Shown: positions 9,692 through 18,753, counted from the first letter of the stretch. The stretch is DNA of 59,106 bases from Bifidobacterium crudilactis (GCF_000738005.1 NZ_JHAL01000001.1:1-59106), one strand, 5' to 3'. Notes: generated by a model not told the origin, from the letters alone. Numbers and translations: made by a program.

Positions 9692-10660
9692 TCAGACTCC
9701 ATTGGCTGTTAAGACCAACCCCCGGTCGATATAGCTGCGAACGGCTTGCTCAACGGTTTCGAGTGTGTCGAACTTTGGGACATATCCGATCAAGGTACGG
9801 GCGTTCTCTATGCTGTATTGACCGCTCCGTGCAATGTGATAATACGTATGCTCACTCAACGACCCATTGTTGATGTGCTCAACCCACTGCGGCCAGGGCA
9901 TGAACTCTATGTCGGGCTCCTGATCGAAGAAACGGTACATCGCCTTTGCGTACCCATACAATGTCATTGATTCAGCAGCCACCGCATGGAAGCTCTCTCC
10001 CAGAGCCTGGTTTCTGTGTTCGATTGCCTTGAAGAACATCTGTGCCACGTCATCGGCGTGAACATGGTGCAGCGTCTCCATTCCGAAATTCGGCAAGGCG
10101 ATGGCTCGCCCGTCAGCAATGTCCTGGAATACTCCGATATCCGTGTTGCCCTGAGGATTGATTATGGTCCACCCCGGACCGGATATCTGACCGGGCATAA
10201 TCACCGTGGAAGGGAATCCCTTCTTTCTGAACTCCTCCTTCAGGAACAACTCGCTGTCGTACTTGTTGATGCCATAGTCGTCGAGTGGTGTCTTCATCGC
10301 GTTTGGCTCGACCGGCAGGGTTTCGGCACGTCCATGCGCCCAGATCGACGAGCAGAAGAGATAATGCGACAGTTCGGTACCCTCCAAAGCTCCGACGATG
10401 CCTTTGGTGTCATCCAGACTGAAACTAATCAAATCGACAACAACATCGGCACCGAGTTCCGCTATCTTCCGGTTGAATTCGTGATCCTTGACTCTGTCGA
10501 GGCTCAACCGGCTGATATGCTCCCACTCGGTTCCTTTCACATAGGGCTTGTGCTGACCCCGGCTTACCGCAATCACATCGTTCCCGCTTCTTACCAATTT
10601 CGGGACGAGATACGACCCAATATGACCGTAAGCCCCAATAACCACTATCCTCATCCGCAT
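9692..10660 (-). CDS. NAD-dependent epimerase/dehydratase (extended SDR)
   Basis: A 322-residue Rossmann protein that begins MRMRIVVIGAYGHIGSYLV, with the GxxGxxG dinucleotide motif as GAYGHIG. A YGINKYDSEL stretch carries the YxxxK catalytic pair near residue 127. It resembles NAD-dependent epimerases/dehydratases and atypical SDRs; the exact substrate cannot be read. Two starts six bases apart (10660 and 10654) share the upstream GAGGAAAGGAT. It follows the 59-residue peptide gene by 51 bases and is probably the last gene of the TetR-controlled dsbA-like operon. Confidence 0.8.
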   Translation of the reverse strand: MRMRIVVIGAYGHIGSYLVPKLVRSGNDVIAVSRGQHKPYVKGTEWEHISRLSLDRVKDHEFNRKIAELGADVVVDLISFSLDDTKGIVGALEGTELSHYLFCSSIWAHGRAETLPVEPNAMKTPLDDYGINKYDSELFLKEEFRKKGFPSTVIMPGQISGPGWTIINPQGNTDIGVFQDIADGRAIALPNFGMETLHHVHADDVAQMFFKAIEHRNQALGESFHAVAAESMTLYGYAKAMYRFFDQEPDIEFMPWPQWVEHINNGSLSEHTYYHIARSGQYSIENARTLIGYVPKFDTLETVEQAVRSYIDRGLVLTANGV

Positions 10661-10711
10661 ATCCTTTCCTCGCTGACATCCGTGAAATTCATATCAATTC
10701 CTGCGCAGACA

Positions 10712-10891
10712 CTACATACCTGATGCTTGATGGTTTCCTGCACCTTGCACTTCGACTGCACTCTCATCACTCTGCCCCGTGACGCAGGCTCCTGTAACCG
10801 GATCGCACCACCCCGATGTGAGATAGTGATTCAGCAGAATAATTCGCTCAGGCTTCGTTTCGTCGGCATTCTTGGCAGCTTCTTCACTCAT
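10712..10891 (-). CDS. 59-residue Cys-containing peptide coupled to the DsbA-like gene
   Basis: A small protein, MSEEAAKNADETKPERI..., with a central segment HYLTSGWCDPVTGACV holding two cysteines seven residues apart. Its ATG lies inside the last codons of the DsbA-like gene (ATGAGTGA, 8-base overlap), so translation is probably coupled. It has no signal peptide or membrane segment. I do not recognise a family. Its place between a thiol oxidoreductase and an SDR dehydrogenase suggests a redox partner or a substrate, but that is inference. A longer in-frame start at 10945 exists and lacks support. Confidence 0.55.
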   Translation of the reverse strand: MSEEAAKNADETKPERIILLNHYLTSGWCDPVTGACVTGQSDESAVEVQGAGNHQASGM

Positions 10892-11555
10892 CGGACGAAT
10901 CCTTCCAGGCACGCTCGATAGCATCCGAGTACTGTGTGACGCCAACGGCCCCGGGAATGCCGAATCTCTTGTTCAAGAGTGTGAAGGGGACTCCCGTTAC
11001 ACCCATATCGAGCGCCAACCGCCTATCCTCACGCACTGCACGCCCGAATTCGCCACCGGAAATAACAGCTGATATCCGATGTTCAGATAAACCCACAGCC
11101 ACACCGATTCGTAGCAATGTATCGGCCTCGAAGGCCTGCTGATTCCCACCGAATACTTCGGCTTGCATCGCCCGCATGTATTCCCAGCCGAGACCAAACT
11201 GATTCCCCAACTGCACCAATCGGAGCATATCGAAGGAGTTCTTCATCGGCCTGTCCACGTGATACACGAGTCCATCCTGCCGGGCCTGACGTGCGATCAT
11301 CTCCTCGTTGGGACGCACCTGCTCCACTGTCATACCGACCTTTCGCGCCAGAAAATCCATGGTTGGCTTAACTTCTTTCGGAGCCTGCGGATCTATCTGG
11401 AAGGTGTGCACGTTCAGCTCGATCCGTTCACTATGCGATGACGATTCAATCTCCTTTGAGAGCCTGTGCTCACCGATATAGCACCAAGGGCACAGCACAT
11501 CCGCCCACACATCGATAACGAGTTTCTTCCCTGTCTGTATTACGTCGTCAGTCAT
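10884..11555 (-). CDS. DsbA-family oxidoreductase, FrnE-like
   Basis: A 223-residue cytoplasmic thioredoxin-fold protein of the DSBA/2-hydroxychromene-2-carboxylate isomerase type. The active-site motif is CPWC in WADVLCPWCYIGEHRL near residue 22. The alpha-helical insert and the cis-Pro region GVTGVPFTLLNKRFGIPGA are both visible. FrnE relatives are disulfide isomerases or oxidoreductases linked to oxidative stress and polyketide chemistry. The ATG at 11555 (MTDDVIQTG) is my choice; a GTG at 11567 overlaps the AAAGGT site. It is divergent from the TetR gene across a palindromic operator and heads the three-gene unit 11555-9692. Confidence 0.85.
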   Translation of the reverse strand: MTDDVIQTGKKLVIDVWADVLCPWCYIGEHRLSKEIESSSHSERIELNVHTFQIDPQAPKEVKPTMDFLARKVGMTVEQVRPNEEMIARQARQDGLVYHVDRPMKNSFDMLRLVQLGNQFGLGWEYMRAMQAEVFGGNQQAFEADTLLRIGVAVGLSEHRISAVISGGEFGRAVREDRRLALDMGVTGVPFTLLNKRFGIPGAVGVTQYSDAIERAWKDSSDE

Positions 11556-11579
11556 AATCCGCAACACCTTTCACATAAG

Positions 11580-11595
11580 TTGAGGATGACCTCAA
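11580..11595. promoter_or_regulatory. TetR operator candidate TTGAGG-N4-CCTCAA
   Basis: TTGAGG (11580-11585) and CCTCAA (11590-11595) form a perfect inverted repeat in the short gap between the divergent dsbA-like and tetR genes. Its size and position fit a TetR dimer site that controls both directions. Confidence 0.6.
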
Positions 11596-11647
11596 GTTAA
11601 TATCAGCATATCATCATGAGTAGGCTCGATTCTCGGAAAGGAGAAAA

Positions 11648-12229
11648 ATGGCGCGCACCGCGAATTCACGAAAAGATGCCAGGGACAACACGGCTAAGCT
11701 GCACTCAGCGGCCCTGGCCGTTTTTGCGCGCCTTGGCGTCAACGCACCCCTTGAAGCGATCGCAAAAGAGGCTGGTGTCAGCATCGGTACGTTGTACAAC
11801 CGCTATGCCACACGCGAAGAACTGTTGGAAGCACTGATGCCCGGCGCGATTGAACAGGCAAACTCAACACTCACCGAGGCATTGAAGGAATCCTCCGACC
11901 CCAAGAGCAGTCTCGAATTGTTTTTCAACACCATGATTGACCTTCAACGCACCGATTCCATGCTTAACGCCGCATTGCACGCCCTTCCCAAAACGACAGC
12001 CTCCACGAATTCCGATGGCTGCGGCGAGTTACTGGCGATTGGGTACCGACTTCTCGATCAGTGCCATGCGGCAAAGGTGCTCTCAGAGGACTTCGGCAAA
12101 CAGGACCTGTTCAACATACTTTGGCTCTTCAGCAAGGCGCTATGCGACCCCGCCGCTCCGAACGATTGGGAGCACACCATACGACTGATGATTGACACCG
12201 CTTGGGTCAGACATCCCAAACAGCAATGA
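11648..12229 (+). CDS. TetR-family transcriptional regulator
   Basis: A 193-residue TetR protein. The helix-turn-helix is at about 30-55 (PLEAIAKEAGVSIGTLYNRYATREELLEAL), followed by an alpha-helical ligand-binding domain. GGAAAGGAGAAAA precedes the ATG. It sits divergent to the dsbA-like/peptide/SDR genes across the palindrome at 11580-11595 and probably represses them and itself. The inducer is unknown; a redox or electrophile signal would fit the targets. Confidence 0.88.
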   Translation: MARTANSRKDARDNTAKLHSAALAVFARLGVNAPLEAIAKEAGVSIGTLYNRYATREELLEALMPGAIEQANSTLTEALKESSDPKSSLELFFNTMIDLQRTDSMLNAALHALPKTTASTNSDGCGELLAIGYRLLDQCHAAKVLSEDFGKQDLFNILWLFSKALCDPAAPNDWEHTIRLMIDTAWVRHPKQQ

Positions 12230-12931
12230 CCTGCTGTGCTCAATCGGCGAGAAACGCTTTGAAGTTCCAGCCACAGTCCGGACAGCATGATGCCGATGCC
12301 TCTTTACCTTGTCGAGTTATCAGGAATGAATGATGATATGACGGCAGTCAACACTCTCCCGGAGTGAATACCGAGGTGTAGAAACTAGATGCATACCGTT
12401 TCTCAGAACCCTGCAGCCATATGGGTCGACAGTTGTACTGACGCATTTACTGAAATATCAGAGATGGGCACGCGGAACATGTGTGTCGAGACTGCTCTGC
12501 ACGCTGATTGCCGCTTTGCTGAACAATGCCAACCGCATCGCAAGAATCCTTTGTGAACAAGGCTGATGTGCCTATCCCTCAGCTTCTCTCATTGTTCGTC
12601 GATCACTGCAGGAACCAGGAACATTCTGAGGACCCCAGGACACTGCAAACCCTCATTGAATCCCAACAAAGCAATTCGCTCGTCAATCAAGAAACGCGAC
12701 GAGCTGCTTCATTCGCAGCAAGGCTTCCGCCAACCACACGAACAAAACTTCTCAAGCGTCATTCTTAAATTCAGCAACACGGGAAAGACTTTCGCACTCT
12801 TCGCCAACCACCAGCCTTATGAGAAATCCTGAGGTGATGACGGCACTCACCCGGTATCGAGAACTCTGTCCTTCCATCTGGTCTTCCAACCGCAAGGAAC
12901 CATCCGCACAAAGCGTATCGAGAGTAAGGGT
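12230..12931. other. Long gap without a supported gene
   Basis: About 700 bases lie between two convergent units. A plus-strand frame at 12526-12768 would encode an 80-residue, Gln/Asn/Thr-rich protein without a good ribosome binding site, and an overlapping frame at 12566-12832 is equally weak. I do not call either. GAATACCG near 12366 resembles the half-site at 80-87, but there is no palindrome here. Confidence 0.4.
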
Positions 12932-14272
12932 TCATTCTCTCGGTTTCTTCCTTCCAATAAACCCTGTGAATTTCTTGGATGCATCGCCTATCCCTGCACT
13001 GAGTCCGTCACCCAGCTGACGCCCTAATTGTGCGGCATCACCACCGAGACGTGCGCTTCCTTCGGCGACTTTGTGCGTCGTCTCGCCTCCGAGTTTGGCT
13101 GCGCCCTGCCCTAAACGCTTAGCACCTTCGCCGAGGTGCTTCACACCGGCTCCGAAGCGACTCGTACCATCAGTAATGAGCTTGCCCGCTGCGTCCGCCC
13201 AGCTTGGGGCCATCTCGATCTCAATCCGTTCGGCTTCGATACCGACTGAAATGGCAAACTGAGCCACGTGATCATTCACTTCGTCCAATATCTGGAGCGT
13301 ATGCGTCACCGCGAAGGGATGTTTCACCTTCTGTTCACGGACCTTGAGACCCGATGCTTTTATGCTGGCATTCAGTTGGAACAGCTTGCTTTCGATATCG
13401 TGCAAGCGCACACGTCTCGCCTCGATAACGCCCTGCCTGTGCATTTCGACCGTTTCCGGACGCTCTGCCATCACACGATCAAGCTCCAGCACGTACAACT
13501 TGTCCTGCAACTGGACGGCGTTGCCAAGAATGGATGTCCACTCGGTGATGTCCTTCTGCATCTGGACACTCACACGTTCGGCTTCTCCAGCGTCACCAGC
13601 TTCTGACAGCTTCTTGGCGAGACCTTCGATTTTCAATAGTGCATACCCCTGTGCACGCACCAAATCCTGGGGGCAGCCCGCGATCTTCGACCATGTCGTA
13701 TCGGTCACACTGCCGACTTTGTTACGAATCATCACTGTCTCATCGACCATATGGGCCACACCAACCAGGTTCGCGATTGATTGGTCCTTCTGATCCTGCA
13801 GCAGATCATCGATCTTCTTGTCGATGGTTTCCAGATAGTCTGTGATCTCTCGGATCGACTGTTCAAGAGCCATCTGCGTCATGATCCCGGCAACACCTGT
13901 CAGCATCTGCGGGTTTACCAGAGTCGATGCTTTGGATAGATTCTCAAACTTGAGAATGTGTTTGATTTTGCCGCTTTGGCGAAGCACACCGGTGCCTGTT
14001 GACCCGTACTGCGCCACCTTCTGTGCTGACTCACTGGTGAGTTTCACCCAACGGCCGCTCTGCGCAGCAAGTTCGCCGAATGCCTGCAACCCCTTACCTG
14101 CGACTTGCAGACTTTGTTTCCCGAGGTGCAGTGCCTGCTTACTGAGACCTGCATCGTCGAGCCACGAGTTGACGGCATCGTCATCGCCCAAAATCAATAT
14201 GCCCTGATCATCTTTGATGATGCGAATAGCTTGCTCATCGCCCGACGCAGGAGTCATCTCCAATGAATCCAT
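12932..14272 (-). CDS. Unrecognised 446-residue protein with helical repeat tail
   Basis: I do not recognise a family. The ATG at 14272 (MDSLEMTPASG) has AAAAGGG upstream; the frame is open further, but only across the neighbouring gene. The N-terminal third has an acidic patch (LILGDDDAVNSWLDDAGL), the middle is strongly helical (EQSIREITDYLETIDKKIDD and a DQKDQS linker), and the end is a Gly/Ala-rich amphipathic repeat from about residue 370 (FGAGVKHLGEGAKRLGQGAAKLGG). No signal peptide or clear transmembrane helix is seen. It follows the 140-residue gene at 14301 by 28 bases, so the two form one unit. A self-assembling, membrane-associating or coiled-coil scaffold is possible but unproven. 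Confidence 0.6.
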   Translation of the reverse strand: MDSLEMTPASGDEQAIRIIKDDQGILILGDDDAVNSWLDDAGLSKQALHLGKQSLQVAGKGLQAFGELAAQSGRWVKLTSESAQKVAQYGSTGTGVLRQSGKIKHILKFENLSKASTLVNPQMLTGVAGIMTQMALEQSIREITDYLETIDKKIDDLLQDQKDQSIANLVGVAHMVDETVMIRNKVGSVTDTTWSKIAGCPQDLVRAQGYALLKIEGLAKKLSEAGDAGEAERVSVQMQKDITEWTSILGNAVQLQDKLYVLELDRVMAERPETVEMHRQGVIEARRVRLHDIESKLFQLNASIKASGLKVREQKVKHPFAVTHTLQILDEVNDHVAQFAISVGIEAERIEIEMAPSWADAAGKLITDGTSRFGAGVKHLGEGAKRLGQGAAKLGGETTHKVAEGSARLGGDAAQLGRQLGDGLSAGIGDASKKFTGFIGRKKPRE

Positions 14273-14300
14273 CAGATACCCTTTTCGATAAGTCAGGCAA

Positions 14301-14723
14301 CTATTTGACTGCGGCCGAAAAGGCGCTGTTGAACAGTGAATCAGCGCGATGCCTGAGCGCCTTGATCTTCTTACGGTCCTTCTGCGGAGCCTTATCGAGC
14401 AAATCCAGACCAAGGCGAATCTTGTCGAGCTCGCCACGCCACTGACCGATGGGCGCATCTTCCGACAACTCGGCCGATTGCGTCTCGATGATCTCCTCGA
14501 CCGCATCACATTGATAGCCGATACGTTCCAAGGGATCGCTGCCCTCCGGGAGATGAACCTTCTTGACCAAGTCGATGAACTTGTCCGAGAAATGCTGTTG
14601 CTGCAACCATGTAAAAGCGCTTTGAGTCATTTCGGGGGGTACGAGCTGCGCCAATGTTGTAATGATATTGACAACATTGGCGCCGGTTTTCACCACATTC
14701 CCAGGCTTCTTTGCTTTCGGCAT
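14301..14723 (-). CDS. Unrecognised 140-residue protein, first gene of a two-gene unit
   Basis: A soluble, mostly helical protein with a basic N-terminus (MPKAKKPGNVVKTGANVV) and a basic C-terminal helix (DKAPQKDRKKIKALRHRADS). No known motif is seen. The ATG at 14723 follows GAAGGGTCAGA. It lies 28 bases before the 446-residue gene in the same direction, suggesting that the products act together. A TATACT box at 14762-14767 (minus strand) may belong to its promoter, separating it from the OpuC operon upstream. Confidence 0.6.
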   Translation of the reverse strand: MPKAKKPGNVVKTGANVVNIITTLAQLVPPEMTQSAFTWLQQQHFSDKFIDLVKKVHLPEGSDPLERIGYQCDAVEEIIETQSAELSEDAPIGQWRGELDKIRLGLDLLDKAPQKDRKKIKALRHRADSLFNSAFSAAVK

Positions 14724-14761
14724 TCTGACCCTTCCCCCGATCAGTGAACTCAATGCTTCTC

Positions 14762-14767
14762 AGTATA
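14762..14767 (-). promoter_or_regulatory. Possible -10 box (TATACT) of the two-gene unit
   Basis: TATACT on the minus strand lies about 38 bases upstream of the start at 14723, in the 124-base gap after the OpuC operon. The matching -35 region is poor, so the call rests on the -10 only. Confidence 0.3.
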
Positions 14768-14847
14768 GATGCAGCACATCGCGTGCCGTCCTCTGACTCG
14801 GCCCTGGCTTAACCTGCAGAGCAGATCGCCACACAGACGGTCCCCGG

Positions 14848-15756
14848 CTACAGCTTCTTGTCTTTCAGCCATGCCGTTGCGATTTTGGATGCGGACTCCT
14901 GATCGGTGGTGCTGCGAACGTTCATGGAGATCAGGTCATCGGTGCTCAGCGAGGCATCGATGTCGTTGATGACCTTCACCGCCTTGTCGTCAAGTTTCTT
15001 GCTGGCGACCGGAACGACGTTCGAGGCAAGGAACAGTCCCTGGGGGTCCTTGAGGGAAAGCAGATGATTCGCCTTGAGCTCGGGGCTGGCCGTCGAGATG
15101 TTCGCGAGCTGAATGCTGTTATCGTTCAGCGCCTTGACGGTGAGCGGGCCTCCCTGGTCCTCTATCGGCGTGAAGGAAACCTTGACTCCGTAGGTCTGTT
15201 CAAGGCCTTTGGGGCCGTAGGGCCGCGTTTCGAGTTCGGAGTTGCCGCCAAGCGTCATCGTGTCCGTGACCTTCGAGAGGTCCTTGATCGTGGAGATTCC
15301 CCACTTGTCGGCGAAGGCCTGGGTCACGACGTAGGAGTCCTGGTCGGCGGCCTTGGATTGGTCGAGCACCTTCAACCCATTCGGCATCGCCTTGGACAGG
15401 GCCTGATACACCGCGTCCGAGGTACGGGCCGTCGTGTCCGGTTTCAGGTATTGCAGCAGATTGCCGGAATATTCAGGGAACAAATCGATCTTCCCCGCCT
15501 CGACCTCCGGAAGATACACCTCGCGTTGCCCTATGCGGAATTGCCGGTCGACCTTGTACCCCGACTTTTCCAGGCCCTGCGCATAGATTTCCGCGATGAT
15601 CTCATTCGAATAGTAGTCCTGTGAACCGATGACGATGGCCTGCGAACTGCTGCTCTGACCGCCGTCATCCAATGGGTTGCTGTTGCCGCATCCCGTGAAC
15701 ATCAGCACTCCCATGAGTACCATCACGACTGCGCTTAGACGTTTGCGTGTGCTCAT
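14848..15756 (-). CDS. Osmolyte ABC transporter substrate-binding lipoprotein (OpuCC/OsmF-like)
   Basis: A 302-residue lipoprotein: signal peptide ending LMFTGC, lipidated Cys23, then a Ser/Gln-rich linker and a periplasmic-binding fold. IVIGSQDYYSNEIIAEIYAQ and LFPEYSGNLLQYL match the glycine betaine/carnitine/choline-binding family (OpuAC). The ATG at 15756 has AGGGAGAG upstream; an in-frame ATG at 15804 would put the signal peptide too deep. It is the last gene of the operon, 55 bases after the second permease. The ligand is probably a quaternary-ammonium osmolyte, but the aromatic box cannot be confirmed by eye. Confidence 0.87.
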   Translation of the reverse strand: MSTRKRLSAVVMVLMGVLMFTGCGNSNPLDDGGQSSSSQAIVIGSQDYYSNEIIAEIYAQGLEKSGYKVDRQFRIGQREVYLPEVEAGKIDLFPEYSGNLLQYLKPDTTARTSDAVYQALSKAMPNGLKVLDQSKAADQDSYVVTQAFADKWGISTIKDLSKVTDTMTLGGNSELETRPYGPKGLEQTYGVKVSFTPIEDQGGPLTVKALNDNSIQLANISTASPELKANHLLSLKDPQGLFLASNVVPVASKKLDDKAVKVINDIDASLSTDDLISMNVRSTTDQESASKIATAWLKDKKL

Positions 15757-15811
15757 TCTCCGACTCTCCCTTGTTTCCCCTTGTTGATAACCGTTTACAT
15801 GCATCCGGGCC

Positions 15812-16468
15812 CTATGCGCTGGCGTACCTCCTGGTCACGGCCCGCTGGATTGCCGCAAGAACGAGTTCCAACAGCACGGTGACCGCCACGACGAGCAATG
15901 CCGCGGCCAGCATCATCGGATAGTCGCGGGTTTTCAGACCGGCGAAAAGAAATCGCCCCAGACCGACATCCGACGTGTATGCCGCGAGGGTCGCGGTGGC
16001 CACGACCTGAAGCGTCGCCGCCCGGATGCCGCCCACGATCGTGGGCGAGGCAAGGGGAATCTCTACGCGGAACACCACCTGAAGCGGACTCATGCCGATG
16101 GCCTTGGCCCCTTCCGGAATCGACGGGTCCACCGCCTGCATTCCGGCATACGCCCCTGCCAGGAGCGAAGGTACGGCGAGAACCACCAACGCGACAAGAG
16201 GCGCCGTGATGCCGATGCCGATCCAGAGACCGACGATGGTGAGCAACCCCAGGGTGGGCACCGCCCGTGCCGCCCCGGTCAATGCGCCGATGAGTCCCGT
16301 TCCCCGCCGCACATGGCCCACCACCACGCCCAGTGGCAGGGCGATGAGAGCCGCTATGAGCACGGCGACAAGTGTGATTCCCAAATGCTGGGCCAAACGG
16401 ACGGGAATCGATTCAGATCCTGCCCAGTTCGCAGGGTCCGTCAGCCAGGCGTATGCAGATGACCACAT
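15812..16468 (-). CDS. Osmolyte ABC transporter permease (OpuCD-like)
   Basis: A 218-residue inner-membrane permease with about six transmembrane helices. The EAA-type loop region PEGAKAIGMSPLQVVFRVEI is typical of the ProW/OpuC family. It starts two bases after the stop of the paired permease at 16471, so the two are co-translated. The two permeases would form the heterodimeric channel for the ATPase at 17133-17948. Confidence 0.88.
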   Translation of the reverse strand: MWSSAYAWLTDPANWAGSESIPVRLAQHLGITLVAVLIAALIALPLGVVVGHVRRGTGLIGALTGAARAVPTLGLLTIVGLWIGIGITAPLVALVVLAVPSLLAGAYAGMQAVDPSIPEGAKAIGMSPLQVVFRVEIPLASPTIVGGIRAATLQVVATATLAAYTSDVGLGRFLFAGLKTRDYPMMLAAALLVVAVTVLLELVLAAIQRAVTRRYASA

Positions 16469-16470
16469 GA

Positions 16471-17136
16471 CTATCGTTCCTCGCTTCCCACGCCGGACGT
16501 CCTACGGTTCCGCCTCCAAGGCGTCAGCAGACGACCGAGGCCAAGAATCAGACCATCGACGATGACGGCCAGCAGCATCGTGGCGACCACCCCGGTGACG
16601 ACCTCGGCCATGATGCCCCGCTGGAACCCGTCAGTGAGCAGCGTTCCCAGACCGGAGACGCCGATCAACGCCCCGATGGTCACCAAAGCGATGGTCGAAA
16701 CCGCCACCACCCTGATTCCGGAAATCAGCACCGGCAGGGCAAGCGGCAAATCCACACGCCAGAATACCGACCGCGGGGATTCCCCCATCGCGATGGCCGC
16801 ATCCCTGACCTCCGGGTCGACGGAGGTGAACGCATCCTCGGCCGTACGCACCAGCAACGCGACCCCGTAGACGCTCAACGCGATCACCATCGTGGCGTTC
16901 GAACGCAGTGGCGTACCGAATATCAGCGGTATCACTATCAGCATCGGCAGTGCCGGAACCGCATACAGGACCGTGGCTGCACTGAGAAGAGGCCTGCCGA
17001 TCTTTGGCTTGCGCGAAGCGAGCAGTCCGATGGGGACGGCGACCACGACGGCCACGATAATCGCGGGAAGCGCCAAAGCCACATGGTTCAGTGCCAAAGC
17101 CAGAAGCTGGTCGAGATTGGATGACACCCAGGTCAT
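16471..17136 (-). CDS. Osmolyte ABC transporter permease (OpuCB-like)
   Basis: A 221-residue permease with about six helices. The loop DPEVRDAAIAMGESPRSVFW matches the EAA motif of the family. Its start overlaps the stop of the ATPase by four bases (17133-17136). It is a paralog of the gene at 15812. Confidence 0.88.
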   Translation of the reverse strand: MTWVSSNLDQLLALALNHVALALPAIIVAVVVAVPIGLLASRKPKIGRPLLSAATVLYAVPALPMLIVIPLIFGTPLRSNATMVIALSVYGVALLVRTAEDAFTSVDPEVRDAAIAMGESPRSVFWRVDLPLALPVLISGIRVVAVSTIALVTIGALIGVSGLGTLLTDGFQRGIMAEVVTGVVATMLLAVIVDGLILGLGRLLTPWRRNRRTSGVGSEER

Positions 17137-17948
17137 CGTGCCATCACCCCTACAGGACGGCCGTCAGCGTCAAGGACCATCTCACGACCTTCAACCATGG
17201 CCGTGGAAAGCTGTCTGTCCGCCCGGTCGACCCCCACGAACTCACGCACGAACTCGTTGGCGGGTTTGCTCAGAATCTCCTGAGGGGTGCCCTGCTGCGC
17301 AATAACGCCGCCTTCCCTGAGCACCACGACTTCATCTCCGAGTCGAAGGGCTTCGTCGATATCATGGGTGACGAACAAAATCGTCTTGCCAAGCGTTTTC
17401 TGCAAGCGAAGCAGCTCATCCTGCAACTCCCTGCGCACTATGGGATCAACCGCGCCGAATGGTTCGTCCATCAGCAGGATATTGGGGTCCGAAGCCAGAG
17501 CCCTGGCAACTCCGACTCTCTGCTGCTGCCCTCCGGACAGCTCATGCGGATACCGATCAGCGAATGACGCATCCATCCCTACACGTTCCAGGAGCCCAAG
17601 CGCATCCTGACGTGCGCGACGTCGCGGCACCCCATTCAGCACGGGAACCGTGGCGATGTTCTCGGCTACGGTGCGGTGAGGCAGCAATCCCCCGTTCTGC
17701 AGCACATAACCTATGGAACGGCGAAGCGCGACAGGGTCTCGCTGACGGATATCCTCTTCGTCAATCAGCACCCGGCCACTGGTCGGGTCGACCATACGGT
17801 TGACCATACGCAGCAGCGTCGTCTTGCCCGACCCTGAGGAACCCACCAGAGTCAAGGTCCGAGAGGAAGGAACAAGCAGCGAAAAATCCCTGATGGCCTG
17901 AGTGCCTTTGCCATACGACTTCGACACCGATTCGAATCTGATCATCAC
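17133..17948 (-). CDS. Osmolyte ABC transporter ATP-binding protein (OpuCA-like, no CBS domain)
   Basis: A 271-residue ATPase, first gene of the operon. Walker A is GSSGSGKTT near residue 37, the Q-loop is in YVLQNGGLLPHRTVAEN, the signature is LSGGQQQRVGVARAL and Walker B is NILLMDEPFGAVD, with H in VTHDIDEA. It ends after residue 271 without the tandem CBS domains that sense ionic strength in full-length OpuCA/OpuAA. GGGGGAGTG precedes the ATG pair at the start. The operon is ATPase, permease, permease, binding protein, a complete importer. Confidence 0.9.
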   Translation of the reverse strand: MMIRFESVSKSYGKGTQAIRDFSLLVPSSRTLTLVGSSGSGKTTLLRMVNRMVDPTSGRVLIDEEDIRQRDPVALRRSIGYVLQNGGLLPHRTVAENIATVPVLNGVPRRRARQDALGLLERVGMDASFADRYPHELSGGQQQRVGVARALASDPNILLMDEPFGAVDPIVRRELQDELLRLQKTLGKTILFVTHDIDEALRLGDEVVVLREGGVIAQQGTPQEILSKPANEFVREFVGVDRADRQLSTAMVEGREMVLDADGRPVGVMAR

Positions 17949-18246
17949 TCCCCCTTCGCCCGCCCCCCCGACACAACGTGGCTCAGTCTACAAGCACACG
18001 CAAAGCAGTTTCGTCCGAGCACGGGGCAGAGTGTGAATGTCTACACCCAGGTAACCAAGTGCCTTCAGCAGCAATCACTCGATACCTCGATCCTCGCCCG
18101 CGCCACCGGGACCAACGACATCTGCACCAGCGAGATGATGTGAAAAGTCACTGCTACAAGGCATTGCCGTCGCATGTCTCACAACGCTCCTGCCTCATCT
18201 GCAATCGCAGGGATGCGTGAATTCTCGCTTCTCAACCCCATCAGGG
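17949..18246. other. Intergenic region upstream of the OpuC operon
   Basis: No gene is supported. The promoter of the osmolyte operon should be here, since transcription starts just right of 17948, but I see no strong -35/-10 pair. The other end receives the 3' end of the TetR-linked gene at 18247. Confidence 0.4.
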
Positions 18247-18753
18247 CTACCGTCGCCTTCCACGGGATACAGCCTCATCGACAGGCACTTGTTCAGGAGT
18301 TTTTCCGCTGTGCAAGAAGTGTCGGATTCTGTCGAACACACTCACGGAATCACGCTTGTTCAATGATTTGGTGATGTCTTTCCAGTGGTCCGTAAGCGGC
18401 GCTTCGCCATGCTCCCAGTAGTTGAGAAGCATCGCCAGCACTTCGCCCCCGTCGTCGATGATGGTGGAGTACTGGGTGAAGGTGCCGTCCTCGTTGAGCT
18501 GTCGCGTCTCCACCACGAACGACCCAAGCACCTGAATATAGGCGTTCCCCCGTATCGGCTCGCAAGGTTCCAAAACCAGGAAATCAAGGTCATCACGCTG
18601 CAGCCGTTGAACCAGGGACTCGAGCAGGGCTTGAGAAATCTCATCGTTGCGATAACTGTCCTGGTCTGTACGCAGCGTGAACTCGTTCATCGTTTCGACC
18701 TGCACTCCCATCATTCGACTCGGGTTGACGAGCACCGGGGACCCATTGCTCAC
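18247..18753 (-). CDS. Unrecognised 168-residue protein coupled to a TetR gene
   Basis: No family is recognised. The start MSNGSPV overlaps the TetR stop by four bases, pointing to translational coupling; internal starts at MMGVQVE or MNEFTL are possible. The sequence is acidic in the middle (RDDLDFLVLEPCEPIRG, QYSTIIDDGGEVLAMLLNYW) with a basic end (SRGRRR), and has no signal peptide or membrane helix. The pattern of alternating strands and helices suggests a compact alpha/beta fold. Its role is presumably linked to the TetR regulator or its ligand. Confidence 0.6.
   Translation of the reverse strand: MSNGSPVLVNPSRMMGVQVETMNEFTLRTDQDSYRNDEISQALLESLVQRLQRDDLDFLVLEPCEPIRGNAYIQVLGSFVVETRQLNEDGTFTQYSTIIDDGGEVLAMLLNYWEHGEAPLTDHWKDITKSLNKRDSVSVFDRIRHFLHSGKTPEQVPVDEAVSRGRRR

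Noticed and set aside
12526..12768. 80-residue plus-strand frame in the 12230-12931 gap
   Set aside because: No ribosome binding site, overlapping frames, and no family resemblance.
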